The notes below the pieces were generated by a model. The model did not search any database and had not been told where the DNA came from. It saw only the letters and a program-made list of their open reading frames with translations. From Strix aluco (Eukaryota > Chordata > Aves > Strigiformes > Strigidae): DNA of 64,000 nt. Of the stretch, positions 11,001-23,443 are shown piece by piece. The DNA lies in NCBI RefSeq assembly GCF_031877795.1, contig NC_133931.1, positions 22,517,264-22,581,263 on the forward strand, given 5' to 3'. Within the stretch, counting starts at the first letter, position 1, and each line of letters begins with the position of its first letter. A program made the translations under genes and the position numbers.

Positions 11001-14000
11001 AATGGTAGCAAAAGTAACATACTTTATCTTCAGTCTTCCTGTAAGTTTACAAATGTAAAATTTTCTAAATCAAAGAACTATGAAATTAGTCATCTTTACT
11101 TAAAGATCTCAGGGGACTAAATGGACTTAACTGTCAAGGTTTATCAGAAACTCCTTATGTAACTCTGCTCTTACGAGTTACTAATAGAAATACTTCTTGC
11201 ACAATTACAAATGTGTTCCCCAGAGTCCTGCACTTGCCTGAAGGACCACTGAGAATTTTGGAAGCCCTGCCTTTCTGTAGTTGATGGTGAAGAGGTTCCA
11301 CTGTTCAACACCAAAACAAAGTCAAAAGTAAAAGAAAAATAACAGTCGAGATGTACTAACCACCTATTTTCTGCTAAAGCCACTGCAAAACTGTTTTGCC
11401 TTCACCAGAGTTCCACATGTGACAGAGACTACTGCTTCATGTGATAATCAGCCTACTGGCTATCTTTACAGGTTAGAAGCTCTCTCTGTTCCCAAATCCA
11501 GAAAGACGGTCTAATGTCATTTTGTCATTTCACAAGAGTCATAAGGATATCTGTATCACCACTTTCCTTGGCCAGGGGAAAAGGTGGGTTTTTTTGTTGT
11601 TTAAACATTTAAGGCAGGAACAACCTGTTCCCCGCAAACCTTTGACATGACATAAGCAGTGTTCCGTTGGTTGAGACTTAGATAAGTAAAAAAACAGCAT
11701 TCTGACAATCTGAAAAAGACTGCAGAACAAAGAACTAAAGAGTTCACTTTGCTCAATAAGTGGTGAAAGCCAGAATAGTCCTAACCAGGATAATTCAATC
11801 ATTAAGACTTCTAATATAAGACAAGTCATGTTTTTACTGAGTACTTATTTTCATAAGGATACCTTCTTCAACATGACTAGCCATGGCTAATATTAGAGAC
11901 ATAAGTCTAATCTCCAGTTTATTTAAGAAATTCATGAGCACTCAGCATTCCTTATGATGAGTTCTCATGAACAACGAAATACAGGTACACAGGCTCATCT
12001 GCCTCTACTAAGCATCCAAAAGGCTGTGTTAGTTCATTCAGGAAAACCTCCAACTCACATGTCCTTTCCTACAGTATTATAGGGTTGTGGGATCAATTAT
12101 TTGATTTAAATTTCTTATTTTATTCTGCTTTTAGGACAAACAAACTTACTTTGGTACAATCACTAATAACGTGACCAAATATTCTGAATCAAGTACAAAG
12201 TCCTCTTTCTTTACAATATCAGCAAGACTTCTGGTTAGCAAGCTTCCCCTGCAGAGAAATAAAAACAGACAGAATAAATACATGTTTAAGAATTTAATTC
12301 ATCTGGACAACAGTTTCCAGTGCCTGATAGTATAGCATTCTCAAAAATAAATTTTACTTAAACTTTCACTATTAGCAGAGCAAACAAAATGTTCTTATGT
12401 GCATTTTATATCTTACTGTCTAAAGTCACTGAAAGTTTTTTATCAATAGCTCCACTGCTGTGTGTCATTTCCATATTCCAAATACCTCATGCACTTAAGA
12501 AACCAAGTTCTCTTTTTAAAAAGTGATTCAAAAACACAAGAACCATTAAAACCATTAATTGTGAAGCCTAGTATGTGGAGCCTCAGAGTTAGTTATAACT
12601 AGTATGACCTGCATACAGAACCTCAAGAAAAATTTAAAGCAGCATATTGCCCCATATTCACAAAAGACTAAGAACATACACAGATTTAATGGGGTTTAGC
12701 TGACAAATTGCCATGACTTATGATGGAACTCAAGGCTCATTCATAAAATAGCTGTCATTCGTATGACCCACGGTTCTGAATCAGCCAGCAGGCTTGTACC
12801 ATTAACTGTAATAGTAGGGTTGGGTCAAATTAATCAACCATATTTGCACAGAATAACCACTGTACCTCAACTGTATTTCAAATAATCATCACATGTACAA
12901 GACAAGACAGCATGAAGTCCTTGTTTAATTTATTATTTGCATGTATGCAACAGCTGTGTCTCTGCTCCTTAATTTTGAGGGAAGAAAGCCAGTAATATTA
13001 ATATGCTTAAAGCATAAATTGGAGTGCAAGGAAAGATGTCCTTGTTTAGACAGACACTTAAGTAGCACTGTTACACACCACTTTAACAGCAAGCTTCTCT
13101 CAAAAGCTCCAGCAATTTATACTACTTGTACATGGTTTTGTGCATTTCATAATTGGTTATCAATCAAGTGAGCTACTACCAGCAAGTCAGCTGCTAATAA
13201 ATGTTCTTTTATAACAGCGGTTATTCAAGATTGATAAACACCTCAAAAATACATTAAGCTGAGAGCCTGTACCTCTTTGCACACTACTAAGTTTTCATAG
13301 TTAGGTAACTTTCCTGTGCTACATTAGCAACAATGTGACTTACGCATTCTTTCTTTCCAAATTCTGAAGGTTCCCTTTCAGATTATTGTATGCTGAGGCT
13401 CTTGCTTTCAGATCATTGTCAATCTGGTTTACTCCCTTAAAGATATAAAGAAAAGGAACAGTGTCTAAAGAACTAGAATAGTTTAAGTGATTTCTCAATT
13501 TCAAAGCTTAAATCTGTCAAGAACTTAATGAAAAATAGCAAGTTAAAAATGTTTATTTCTCTAGTGCTTGACAAACTTCACTCGACTCAGAAAACTCCAA
13601 GTTAAAATTCCTTTAAAGGAAAATCAGCCAATAATAAAAGTTACACATCTTCTGGTATCAACTGGACATGCTGCTACATCCAGCTGATCAATTACTCCAC
13701 CACCTTGAGGCTACCACCTTCCACATCTCAGCTGACAGGAGAGATCATCTGAAGTTTACCTGCCTACTGTGATACAAGTACACCTGTGAACACAGCTGTT
13801 ATCTCACTTCTCATTATAGTTTCCCCTCATTAGAGTTTCAGTGACAAGAATGATGGCACAATTTTACAAGTAGCAAATCAAGAATTCAATTCAGGAACTC
13901 AAAGCCTTAACGCTTTACATTATCTACAACTTAAGAAGAGACTCTGTTGCACTGTATTTGCCTACTGCAATTTGCACCTCTCCTTGAGACAAACACCCTT

Positions 14001-17000
14001 GGTCCCTTAAAGACAGAATATCAACTAAATGAACCATCTGCCTGATTCTAAATGGCTGTTACTATTTTCAGTTCTAAATATTGTCACAATTATTTTATAC
14101 CTTTTTTTCCTCCCAAACAGAGCTATTTCCCATTCTGTATGTTTGCAAAGGAATATACAATAAGTTGTATCACCATCTCTCTTCACAAAGACATCTTTTA
14201 TGCTGCTGTTTTACATTGGCAGTGGCTTACAACTATAAAGAAAGATCTGTTTTATAGAGAATTTCTTCATTTAGTAAAAACGTATGTATTCTGAAATGTC
14301 TGAAGTTGCACAGGGTAAGTTCCAGGGTAGACAGATAACCAGTATTTCAGACTTGAATCCAACTTATCTCAGACAATAAATGTATCTGTCAAATCAAGCA
14401 AAGGCAGCATTCTACATTTAATGTCACTGGCAGCCTTCAATCATCTTTCAAACTTTCATAACAAAGTTCCAACCATTTTACTGTTTAGACTGACTCTCAC
14501 ATTCAGCTTCCCATTGCTGCTCAAGCAAGCCATCTTTCTCAAATCCACACTCCAGGATTAATTAGAATGAGTACCAGAAATGCTTCATGCCCAGCTAGGT
14601 AACTTGGCAGCAAGGGGAATAACACAAAACAAATTAAGCAATTAGTTGGTCTTAAACATCCAATCATATTCCTATCAGCATGTACGCTATATAAAGATTT
14701 TAAAATCAATATATTTTGTAACCGTTGGGCAACTGAAAGAACATGGTATAGTACTGGTCTGGCATTGAATGCTGCCTACTCCCTCCTTCACTGCTTCCTC
14801 GCTATGGTATGCAGGCACAAACATATAAAATTTCCCAGGGACAAGTATCTGAACACAGTCAAGGGACTCTCCCTTTATTTGGACTTAGACTGTTGGCAGA
14901 ACATTTTGTTTGCATACAACACTTCAGCTTAGGGATCCAGATACTCTTTTATTTCCACAAAATAAATCCCTCTTAAAAGCAAAGTTACTTAGTTATATAG
15001 TGACCTTGTTTATGGTAACACATAAATTCACTTGTCTGTAGCAGGAAGGTCATTAAAAGCTTGAAACTGCCAGAATGGTCACTTGGTAACATGTTAACAG
15101 CTTGCACCTTTACAGATACAGCAATGCTTTAAACAAAATATTCTGAAAATAAGACAATTTACTTTTTAAACAGATGAGTAAAGTTATTTAAATTCTTAAA
15201 CTGATAGGAAAGCATGTGGAACATTTCAGTGGGCATCACAAAGTGCACATCTTCATGAAAACTTTTTTATACTACAAGAAATGGCACTAACTTTTTTTTT
15301 TATACAGCATTAGGGGAAAAAGCAATCAGAAACTAGTTAGTACCTTTGTGCATTTGGACTTTTTCCCAGACTGACAACCTTCGCTTTCACCTTTTCCAAG
15401 GATCAAAACTTTCAACAACAGTCTAACTATGCATTGTTCAGAGACAAAAAGCAAAAACCGTTGATACCAAACACTGCCTTTACAAAACAGTTCCATTCAT
15501 AATTTCTTAATTGTCAATATTCTAATTGCTCTCATTTGTAAAGTCAGTAGCCTTTTAAAAGATGACTGCTTAGAAGTCTGTTACTGCTGCACTTACTGTA
15601 AGAATCAGCTTTGCTTCCTATTAAAATGTTAAGAGAATGCAGAACCACAAACCTCAATGTCACAGCAGAGCTCTTGAAAATATATTTGTGTAAAATTGAC
15701 AAATAAAGCAACAATACAAACTTCCATTTGGTAGTAGAATTAGTGAATGACTCATAAATGTCATTGCAAAATGAGGCAGACTCATGATATTGCTAAAGAA
15801 AGCATCAAACTAACATAGTGGGCCCATTTCTACACATGGCACAACCCAGATATTTAAAGCACTTACATAGTTGTTAGCAATACAGAAGTGTCTTCTTGTA
15901 ACTATACAACTGAGCTGTTGTACTTCAGTAGACACCTGGGTTGCTGAAAATGTTGAACTCTGGCCCTAAGGCTATTGAGGTTGTCTCCTTGCATGACAGT
16001 CTTACAATGATAATTTTAAATACAAAGAATGACTAGATTAAGTGACAGCTCTCACAAGCACAGATACTGTCTTTGAAGTCTTCATTATTGACACCGGGGT
16101 TCATAATACTTCTGAAAGTTAAAAGCTGAAAATCTTGACTGATAGTTTCAGTAGATTTCCTTTTACTTTAAATGTTTCCAACACCGCTACAATTTTTCCT
16201 CAACTGACAAACTCCCCACTGCAGTTGCCATTACTCTTATTTTGGCAGACATCAGAATCGGCTGCTACAGTGAGTGAGGAAAATATAAAACCATACAGGA
16301 AAAGTAGTATTTCATGATTTCACAAGCTTTTCAAGTTATTTTAACATCAACATGTCAAGAGGCTTTACAGATTAATTAATATAGCTCTATCAATTTTCCT
16401 GTGTCTTCATGTTTATCACATGCCAAAATGAAGATTTTGACTACATCGGGACTCTCTTTGCCTTGGGACAAAATTGCTTCAATTCCTGTGACATTATTTC
16501 CTAGGTATCATTTCTAAAAGAACATAAGGCAATTTCAGTCATCTTCCTTCTCTTCTCCACTTTACAGACACACATCTGTGGCTCACAATTGAAAACATCT
16601 TTCAAACAACTTTAAATTAGATTTATGACACAGGTGTCCCTGAAGCTGTTCCTATAGAAGACAGGTACAGGTAAACATGCAGAGAAATGGAAACCTGCAA
16701 CAGGATGATTCAGGCTGAACTCCAGCAGACCCGTTTCTCTGCTCTTAGTATCCAGTCTAGTAACTCAATGAGGTCCCTAAATTAGATGAAGAATTCAAGC
16801 CAGTTATTTGAAGTTCAGGTTCTGGAGCACAACTTTGCTGCAAGCAGATAATTTATTTAGCAAACTCCTGGACACAGGATAACATGCACTGAATCCTTGA
16901 TAATACTTCAATGAAGGGCATATCCCTCCATGTTCTTTGTTGCTTTTTCAGCAAACTTAATTGGTATAAAACCAAGTTTTATACTATGGCAACAGTAAGT

Positions 17001-20000
17001 TCCAAAAATGAGACAAAACATGGTTGAAGACTTTTTTCCCCTTTTTAATTCAGGATTGTTCACTCCTATTCTAAGGCCAAACCAAAGGAAAGGAACTTTT
17101 TCAAGAACCACTTCCCTGATAAGACTTGTAGAAACCACTTCACCCTGTCTTATGTTCTCTCTATCCCGCTTTCCCCACCAAGTTCCTCTTCTCCCAACCT
17201 AAACTTCATGCCTATACCTGGTGAGTAGCATTTGTAAACAGCTGAATGCTTCATTCTGATACCTTCTTCTGAAGAAGCAAAGGCTTATATACTTAAGTAG
17301 TGTCAGATACTAAGATTATTATTTTGTATCTGTGGGATATTTTTGATGTGTAAATCTTAAGAGTCATATGACAGTCAGTCTTCCTCCAGCAAAACTCCAT
17401 GTTGCAGATGTTTTCCAGGGATAGTTACTGAATGTAATTTGTGGAGTAGATTGAAGATGCAGTGATAGCCCCAAAGAAAATACCAAACTGAAAGTGTTAG
17501 TTGCATTCTCAGACAGCTATGTACCATATATTAAGATTTTGTAATCTCTACAAAAATTTTAAATTAAGTTTCAGAAAGAAACTAGCATCTAGAAAATCTG
17601 CAGTATTAGCAAAGCACGAATCTGCCAGCATTTACCCCCATACCCACATATACATCACCAAGGACTATCTCTATAGGTACCCAGAGCAGCTGCTTCTTTT
17701 TTCTCATGTATTTTATTGACACAGATAATTCCAAGAGCCAGTCTGCAGATTACAGAAAGCAGAAAACAAAACTGAAAAAGCTGTGAAGATACTAAAGCAA
17801 GGGTAGCTTACAGAGAACTTTTTCACTGAATACAGTGAGTCACTGCTGAGGACCCCTATCTGTGCTCACAGCAAGTACAAACCAAAGGAAATCCCCAAAG
17901 CGCAAAAAACTTTACCAAGGTAAAGACAGGGGGAAAACCCATGACAATATTCAAATGAGCTTTCCTTATATCTAACATTGAAGGCTTGTTTTTCCCCTCA
18001 CAACTGAGTGCTATAGCTTTCACAAAGTAAGTTCATTCCCTGGTTCACTGCTAAAAGCCCACAAAGTTTGAGAACATCAGACAAATGGCATGCCAGTACA
18101 GCAAAATTTAAACCTAAGTGCTATTATTTGCTAGCTATTTATTTGTTGACTTGTGATCTTAGGAAACAAAAATCAGGAAAGACAACATGATGGTCTTCAG
18201 GGAGCACTCCCAAATCCTATCCCCATCCTAATACACTGCATTGGTTACTCAAACATAGACACTGCTACCAGGTTCACAACTATTGTTATCAAAGTTACAT
18301 GAGGCTAACAAAAATAGACAAATAGCTTTGAGTACCAAGTTTTGTGCAGAAATATCACAAGTTCAAATAGGAAAGTTTTTTAAAACAAATTACCTTACCT
18401 TTGCAATAATTTCTGAAATATTCTTCAAGGATTGTTTGATTGGGTATTTGGCCATATCCCACTGGAACCTTGTTATATAGGTGACCAAGTCAACTAAAAT
18501 ATTAAAGAACAACTTTGTTAAGATAGACAATAAAAAGACTGATGTATTATATTCCATGTAGGATTGCTGTAACAGAAGAGTACTGTAACAGACTGTTGGT
18601 GTACCTTTGCATGTGTGGACCCTGTTGCTTAAGAAATTTCAAAGTAACAATCAAGTTTTAAGTTATTTATGATGTCTGCCTTAAGATATTGGTTTCCTCA
18701 CCTCTGCAGACCATAAATGAGATTTATTACTAAGTTAACGATGGCTGGAGAAGTACAGAGAAGACCAACTATATTTTGTTTTGTGTGAAAACTGGATGGG
18801 AGAAGGGAGGGTTACAATCAAAAAAAAAGAAGGCAAAGATTATGTGGCTCACCTGAAGCAACAGCTTTGTAAAGCTATCTGTGAGAGAGACTAGTCCAAG
18901 CCCCTATCTAAGAATAACTGTGTTAATTAGGACTGCTGCACTTGTTAATCCACTCGCAGCAGCCTCTCTTGCATCAATATAAGCTGTGTTAAGTTTCATG
19001 AAATGGCTTTGAAAATAAAATATGGATTTAGAGACCAGTGTAACTCTTTACTATAATAAAATGGACAAATATTTCCATGAGACAACCAGTCTTATAAAGA
19101 CATTCTATCACAATTTGTGAACTGAGTGTTCCAGCATAGCTTACATAAAATCATACCTATTCAGATGACAGACTAATACAAAAAATGTTTACAGTGATCA
19201 GTAACAGTAATTTTTATGTTCCACCAGAGACCAGTGATGACAAAATACAGCCCTAAAGGATCAAAAGGCTTCTGTAAGTATTTAACATGTAGATCTAATT
19301 TCTTGCCATTCTGGATCCTATAATTTGTTTCAGGGCAAGTGACTCATGGAAAAGAGTACTTCCATGCCTAAACTAGGCTTTCAGAATGTCATATAGAGAA
19401 GCAACATGCAGTATGTTTCAGGATCACTGCCTTCCCTCCTACACTTTCAGGGTGTGTATATCATGGTTAACACTTTACCTCCATTAGCCAGAAGATTTTC
19501 CTGAACTTTATCTTTACTGTCTTCTAGAACATCAGCCATATACTGGGCCACTTTCTTTACAACACTGAAAAATGAAAGATAAAGATATGAAAAAAGAATG
19601 AAAAAAGCTGCCATTTTGAGAAATACCATTTATGAAACTGATCCGAAATTGCCTGAGATTGGATCAGAGAAGAAAGAGTTGATTGCTTTACATACAAGCT
19701 TTCCAAGAGCACAAACTGGACTCAGAAGGAGATCAACTTGTCAAATACATCCCAGAACTTTGTATAAATCCTTCTCTAATGTTGCTCCTCATCAGTTGTC
19801 AAAAAGGTGAGGCTACTTCCCTCGCCTCCAGGTAACAGGGGTTGACTTCAGGTGTAATCTCACTATACGCCAATCTTTTTTTGAAGCCTGTGGTACTTTC
19901 AAAATCTTAATGCCTCTCTAAAACTAGATAGCGAGGTAGAATACATCAATAATCCAAATTAAACACAAGACAACCGTGACAACGAAACACTACAGATAAC

Positions 20001-23000
20001 AGAACAGCTGTGGAGAAACCCCAGCCCTAAGCCCTCATGAGATATGACACTCAAGACCTGCCTTCCCCACTAAAAAAAGCTATGTTTAATATTACTCACA
20101 TGTGCCATCCAAATAGTTTCCTTTTCCATTTAAAAACCACTACTTAACACTTCTCTCCTTGAAGCAGAAGATGGCTCCACAAGTTCCGATTATATGAAAT
20201 TTTGCTACATTTTCTCAAAATCACTTTCAAAGGACCATCAGTTTCTTCAAAATTAATAGGTTCTGCATTTTAATATTAATGCTGTTTTATCATCTCTGTG
20301 GATTAGGAAACCACGTGGTTACCTTCTCAAAGTCTGTAAATATTACTCTAACTTGCTAAAAAAAGTTTTTACTCCATTTCACCATTACTTCCTGCAGCTG
20401 TCAGGCTCAATCCTTAACAGTTCTCTAGGACCCAGCAGCACACAGCACTACCACAGGGAGAACCACCCTTTTCCAATGCCTAATGTCCCACTATTCTGCA
20501 AGAAGTTCAAGCTTTGTTTTTTTAAAGTGCGGATACTAGGAAAAAGAGCAGCTTTGCTTTCTGAAATCTTAGCTTGCTGACTGCCAGCAGATGATCACTA
20601 TGAAACAAAAAAAGCTGGAAGTAACCTGTGTATTATTAGGATTCAAACCATCACATCATTATTCCAATATTTTGCATGCTAGTAAAGATAGTTACCCCTC
20701 CACAAACGAATCCAGTTTAGCCAGCTCATCTGACAAACCAACCAAAACATCCAGTGTGCCAACCTAGAAGGAAAGATCAAAATGCTTCAGCAATTGCATA
20801 TAAACATAGAAAGATAAATAACAATAAAAACTAAATCTCCTGATCAGGTAGCTTTGCAGAACTACATAAAACACTGTAAGATTTCAGACTTGTTGATTTA
20901 ACAAAGTCACATTTGCTCAGCAACTTGAAAGTTCATTTGCTCAAGATACCCCTAAAGTATCACTGTATCAGATCTAACTCACTCTAGTTTGGTTCAGTTT
21001 CAGTCCTGTATTCCAGCCACCCAGAACATGTTAAAACAACTTTTACGTTATGAATTGGCTGCATTTCCCACAAGTCACTTGCTTCAGCATTTGATTTACT
21101 ACTTTAGATCAAATCTGAAATTTCTGTAATCAGGTATCTCAGTGCTGGAGGCAACCAGAACATTGAAAACTTTGAAGACACAAGAGTACTGAAGCAGTCA
21201 GACCAGAAGTCTGGACTTTTTGCATCTGGAGTGATAGAATATCTAGCTTGTCTACAAGCTTTTACTCTTTCTTCCCTTCTCCTCCAGAAAACACTTTCTT
21301 CCCTAATTTCATGTAATAATCTAGAGCAATACACACACCCTTCTGAGGCCAGGGATGACACCATTTTATACTCTGTATAATTTAAACATGAAAATTGCAG
21401 CACAGTAAAATATCCTGTTTAGCTCTTGCGTAAACAAGTCTCAAATGGGTCTAAGACATCAAAAAGCATAAAACCAGTACAACTATGCTCAAGTTAAACA
21501 GCCAAAGTGTGATTATTTTTAAATAGGTCATATAATAGCAGTGTTTCTTTGGTTCTCTCAGTCCTTACATATTTGTTCATTCTGTTCAATTAAAGTAGGA
21601 CATACCTCCAAAATGAAAACTCTTATCTTTAATATTTCACCAAGAAATATAAACTAGTAGCTAAAATATTATTAGGCGTAAGTGAATCTTCCATCTAGTC
21701 AAGATGCTATTATTATTTTTAGTCTAGCATCTTTGTCCCACGTATCTGACCACTCAACTTTACATGATTCCTGTTCTCATTAGCCTTAAAGCAGAAAGGA
21801 GCACAATTACTTAAGTAACATCACAACCAAATCGCTCTCCATGCCACACCTTCTTCTGACTTAGATGCAAAATAAGGAAGCTAATGTTCTGGCTAGTCAC
21901 TTACAAGCCACAGGATATGCAATAAGGCTGCTGTTCAATGGAAACTAAATCACTGTTTTGATGAGTTTTAATTAAAGGATCTCATGATCTCACTTCTTAA
22001 ACAGTTTTATCGGGTCCACAGAACCCAGACTGTTTCCCATTGTATAAGAAGTATACTCGGCTTTTGCCCCTCTTAGGAAGTAGAGTAGAAACAAGAACAA
22101 TCATTTATAACCCTAATGGGCCACATCAGTTTTCAGTGATAATTTTTCTAAATGTTGTAAGCACCCTACAGTTTGAAAGGCATCCTGACTCACGTCCAGG
22201 GATCTCCTAGGAAGAGACTGACATTCATTATAGTCCCTCTTCTTACCTTTACTACTATACTCTTGAAATAACTCAGGACAATCTAAATGTGAATATAAGT
22301 TATGGCAGTTGGAAGATCCTCTTAAAAGACACACTGAACCACTTTGTGTCCTGGGCCCGTTCCTTAGCAGAGACAGAAGCAAGGCATCACGCCACCTGAA
22401 CTTGATCCATTCTGTAGACCGAGACTGGTGGCATTTTTCTCTCTTCATTATGACATGCTTTAATGAGCTTTCACTCAGCGAAAGTGAGCTCAAAATTCTT
22501 CTTGTTCAAGAAACATTCATGTGTCAGGATAGACCTTTTCCTAATGAATACACTGGCTCATAACTTTTCCACACCCTGACAATTGTATTAAACCAAGACA
22601 AACTGCTTTCAGATTTTGTTTCAGTTCACTTCTCACAGTAACAGTTCAAACAGTTTTCTTCCAATTTTCTACAACACACGTTGGCAGGTCACACTGGAAT
22701 GTTCAGATAGAGACAACCACTACTCCAACTGAAGAACATTACTTCTAGACAGAGAAAAAGCAGCAGCTATTTGATCAACCCCTGTATTTTAAATTGAGCC
22801 TTTTCACAGCATCTCAGCCAGAAAAGGAGCAACAGACAATTCACAAGTTAAAAAAAAAAAAAAAACCAAAACAATGGCAAGCAAACAAAAAACCAAGAAA
22901 ATTAAAGGAAACTGTATCATCTGAATACTCAGATCACAAGTCTCCATTTTTATTCTAATTTTCTTCTCCAGCTAGCAGTACGAAGTCAAGACTACTATCC

Positions 23001-23389
23001 CTGGAAAAACTGCTGTATTATTTGAAAGAATGCAGCTTGCTGAACCTTTAAGAGTGAAGAATTTTTAACTTAGAATTTCAGACTAAAAGATAACTGTTGT
23101 CTAAATTATGTTTTAGAGCCACACATAATCATCAAAAGAAGTCAGCTGTTCTCTCTAAAAAGTCTGCAAGCATTCCCCATCTACAGCTTTAGTCTAAAGA
23201 AACAAAGATAATGCAAACTAAAGATATTTCTTAGGACATGACATGGGACTTACATACCTTCAAGTCTGGAATATTGAACTTAGAATTAGTAGAAAGATTG
23301 TTATTTTTTGTAGTTGCTGCATGTAGTTTCTCCCATGTCTGTTGACAGGTTTTTTCCCCAGGAGCAGAAATCAGCCAGAATTCAGTCAT
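4927..23389 (-). CDS. ATP6V1C1: V-type proton ATPase subunit C1 (12 coding exons, complete)
   Basis: Joined minus-strand exons: 23389-23258, 20763-20696, 19564-19479, 18493-18399, 13435-13344, 12248-12150, 10800-10732, 9484-9392, 9303-9210, 8688-8591, 6288-6162, 5022-4927. They total 1149 nt (382 aa plus TAA), reading frame is kept across every junction and all introns are GT-AG. The protein starts [13 protein letters not shown] and ends [12 protein letters not shown], which I recognise as subunit C1. Known family role: subunit C belongs to the cytosolic V1 sector, bridges peripheral stalk E/G heterodimers to the membrane a subunit, and is released when V1 and Vo dissociate, so it controls reversible assembly of the proton pump of endosomes, lysosomes and secretory vesicles. 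By analogy with yeast Vma5, N- and C-terminal parts form the foot and the middle the head. No signal peptide or membrane segment is seen, as expected. The gene looks intact and functional. The paralogue C2 is the main alternative; the length and sequence fit C1. Confidence 0.98.
5023..6161 (-). other. ATP6V1C1 intron 12
   Basis: GT-AG intron between exons 12 and 13. No repeat or RNA gene recognised. Confidence 0.9.
6162..6288 (-). CDS. ATP6V1C1: ATP6V1C1 exon 12
   Basis: Codons 309-351 ([37 protein letters not shown], then AAIID). Acceptor CTTCCTCAG|GTATGG; donor GAT|GTAAGT, phase 0. This is the conserved C-terminal foot segment. Confidence 0.95.
7270..8416 (+). mobile_element. CR1 LINE, 5'-truncated, antisense in ATP6V1C1 intron 11
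   Basis: The plus strand shows frameshifted CR1 ORF2 from the middle of the reverse transcriptase onward: [20 protein letters not shown] and [11 protein letters not shown] (7305-7415), the palm motif region reading F-A-N-D at 7538-7549 instead of F-A-D-D, then [20 protein letters not shown] (8000-8060) and [14 protein letters not shown]. It ends with the 3'UTR sequence GGTCCCTTCCAACCC and TTTCTATGATTCAA at 8416. It is 5'-truncated as most CR1 copies are, and lies opposite to the host gene. Confidence 0.93.
8591..8688 (-). CDS. ATP6V1C1: ATP6V1C1 exon 11
   Basis: Codons 277-309 ([20 protein letters not shown] then [13 protein letters not shown]). Acceptor TTTCACAG|GGGCCT; donor TTAAG|GTAATG. 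A CR1 insertion ends about 175 bp downstream in intron 11. Confidence 0.95.
8689..9209 (-). other. ATP6V1C1 intron 10
   Basis: AT-rich GT-AG intron of 521 bp; nothing else recognised. Confidence 0.9.
9210..9303 (-). CDS. ATP6V1C1: ATP6V1C1 exon 10
   Basis: Codons 245-276 ([20 protein letters not shown] then [12 protein letters not shown]). Separated from exon 9 by only 88 bp, the shortest intron of the gene. Acceptor AATGCAG|ATTTAT; donor TTT|GTAAGT. The strongly charged stretch resembles a surface helix. Confidence 0.95.
9392..9484 (-). CDS. ATP6V1C1: ATP6V1C1 exon 9
   Basis: Codons 214-245 ([20 protein letters not shown] then [11 protein letters not shown]). Acceptor CCTGTGCAG|TGTACT; donor TATAA|GTAAGA. 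From memory the mammalian protein has Ser where this one has Phe in NVLFED and Asn where this one has Tyr in REYK; both substitutions are in the variable middle segment and do not disturb the frame. Confidence 0.95.
10732..10800 (-). CDS. ATP6V1C1: ATP6V1C1 exon 8
   Basis: Codons 191-214 ([20 protein letters not shown] then SS). Acceptor TTCCCTAG|GTTAAA; donor CAA|GTAAGT. Confidence 0.95.
12150..12248 (-). CDS. ATP6V1C1: ATP6V1C1 exon 7
   Basis: Codons 158-191 ([18 protein letters not shown] then [16 protein letters not shown]). Acceptor TCTGCAG|GGGAAG; donor AAA|GTAAGT. It enters the middle head region of subunit C. Confidence 0.95.
13344..13435 (-). CDS. ATP6V1C1: ATP6V1C1 exon 6
   Basis: Codons 128-158 ([20 protein letters not shown] then [10 protein letters not shown]). 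The acceptor TTTAAG|GGAGTA has a rather weak pyrimidine tract; the donor GC|GTAAGT is strong. Confidence 0.94.
13436..18398 (-). other. ATP6V1C1 intron 5 (4963 bp)
   Basis: Long AT-rich intron with only short homopolymer runs (for example T run near 15291). No recognisable repeat, RNA gene or coding exon. Confidence 0.85.
18399..18493 (-). CDS. ATP6V1C1: ATP6V1C1 exon 5
   Basis: Codons 96-127 ([20 protein letters not shown] then [12 protein letters not shown]). Acceptor ATTTTAG|TTGAC; donor AAAG|GTAAGG. Exon ends in phase 0. Confidence 0.95.
18494..20695 (-). other. ATP6V1C1 introns 4 and 3
   Basis: Introns 18494-19478 and 19565-20695. Unique sequence without recognised elements. Confidence 0.85.
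19479..19564 (-). CDS. ATP6V1C1: ATP6V1C1 exon 4
   Basis: Codons 67-96, including [19 protein letters not shown], a highly conserved charged helix of the N-terminal foot region. Acceptor TTTCAG|TGTTGT; donor GGAG|GTAAAG. Confidence 0.95.
20696..20763 (-). CDS. ATP6V1C1: ATP6V1C1 exon 3
   Basis: Codons 45-67 ([18 protein letters not shown] then SFVEG). Acceptor CTTCTAG|GTTGGC; donor GGG|GTAAC-type, leaving two bases of a glycine codon completed in exon 4. Confidence 0.95.
20764..23257 (-). other. ATP6V1C1 intron 2
   Basis: 2494 bp of AT-rich sequence with a 16-nt A run at 22850-22865. A 126-codon minus-strand ORF inside it (22493-22113) has no protein-like features and is taken as chance. 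Confidence 0.85.
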
Positions 23390-23443
23390 TTTTGAGTCTT
23401 TATCTTGACACTTTCTGCTTCTGAAGCTAGAGGCAAGATGCTA
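23258..23443 (-). CDS. ATP6V1C1: ATP6V1C1 exon 2 (start codon exon)
   Basis: The coding part is 23389-23258 (codons 1-44). ATG is at 23389-23387, followed by the family N-terminus [13 protein letters not shown]. The donor reads AAG|GTATGT. Upstream, a polypyrimidine tract ending TTCCCTTCTAG places the acceptor just before 23443, leaving 54 nt of 5'UTR in this exon. A second in-phase CTAG acceptor about 13 nt further in is possible; it would only change the UTR. Confidence 0.93.

Larger units (their letters stand above)
9485..13343 (-). other. ATP6V1C1 introns 8, 7 and 6
   Basis: Introns 9485-10731, 10801-12149 and 12249-13343 are unique AT-rich sequence. I see no mobile element, RNA gene or further exon in them. 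Confidence 0.85.

Noticed and set aside
22113-22493. 126-codon minus-strand ORF in intron 2 of ATP6V1C1
   Set aside because: No recognisable domain or splice-site-bounded frame; composition fits chance.
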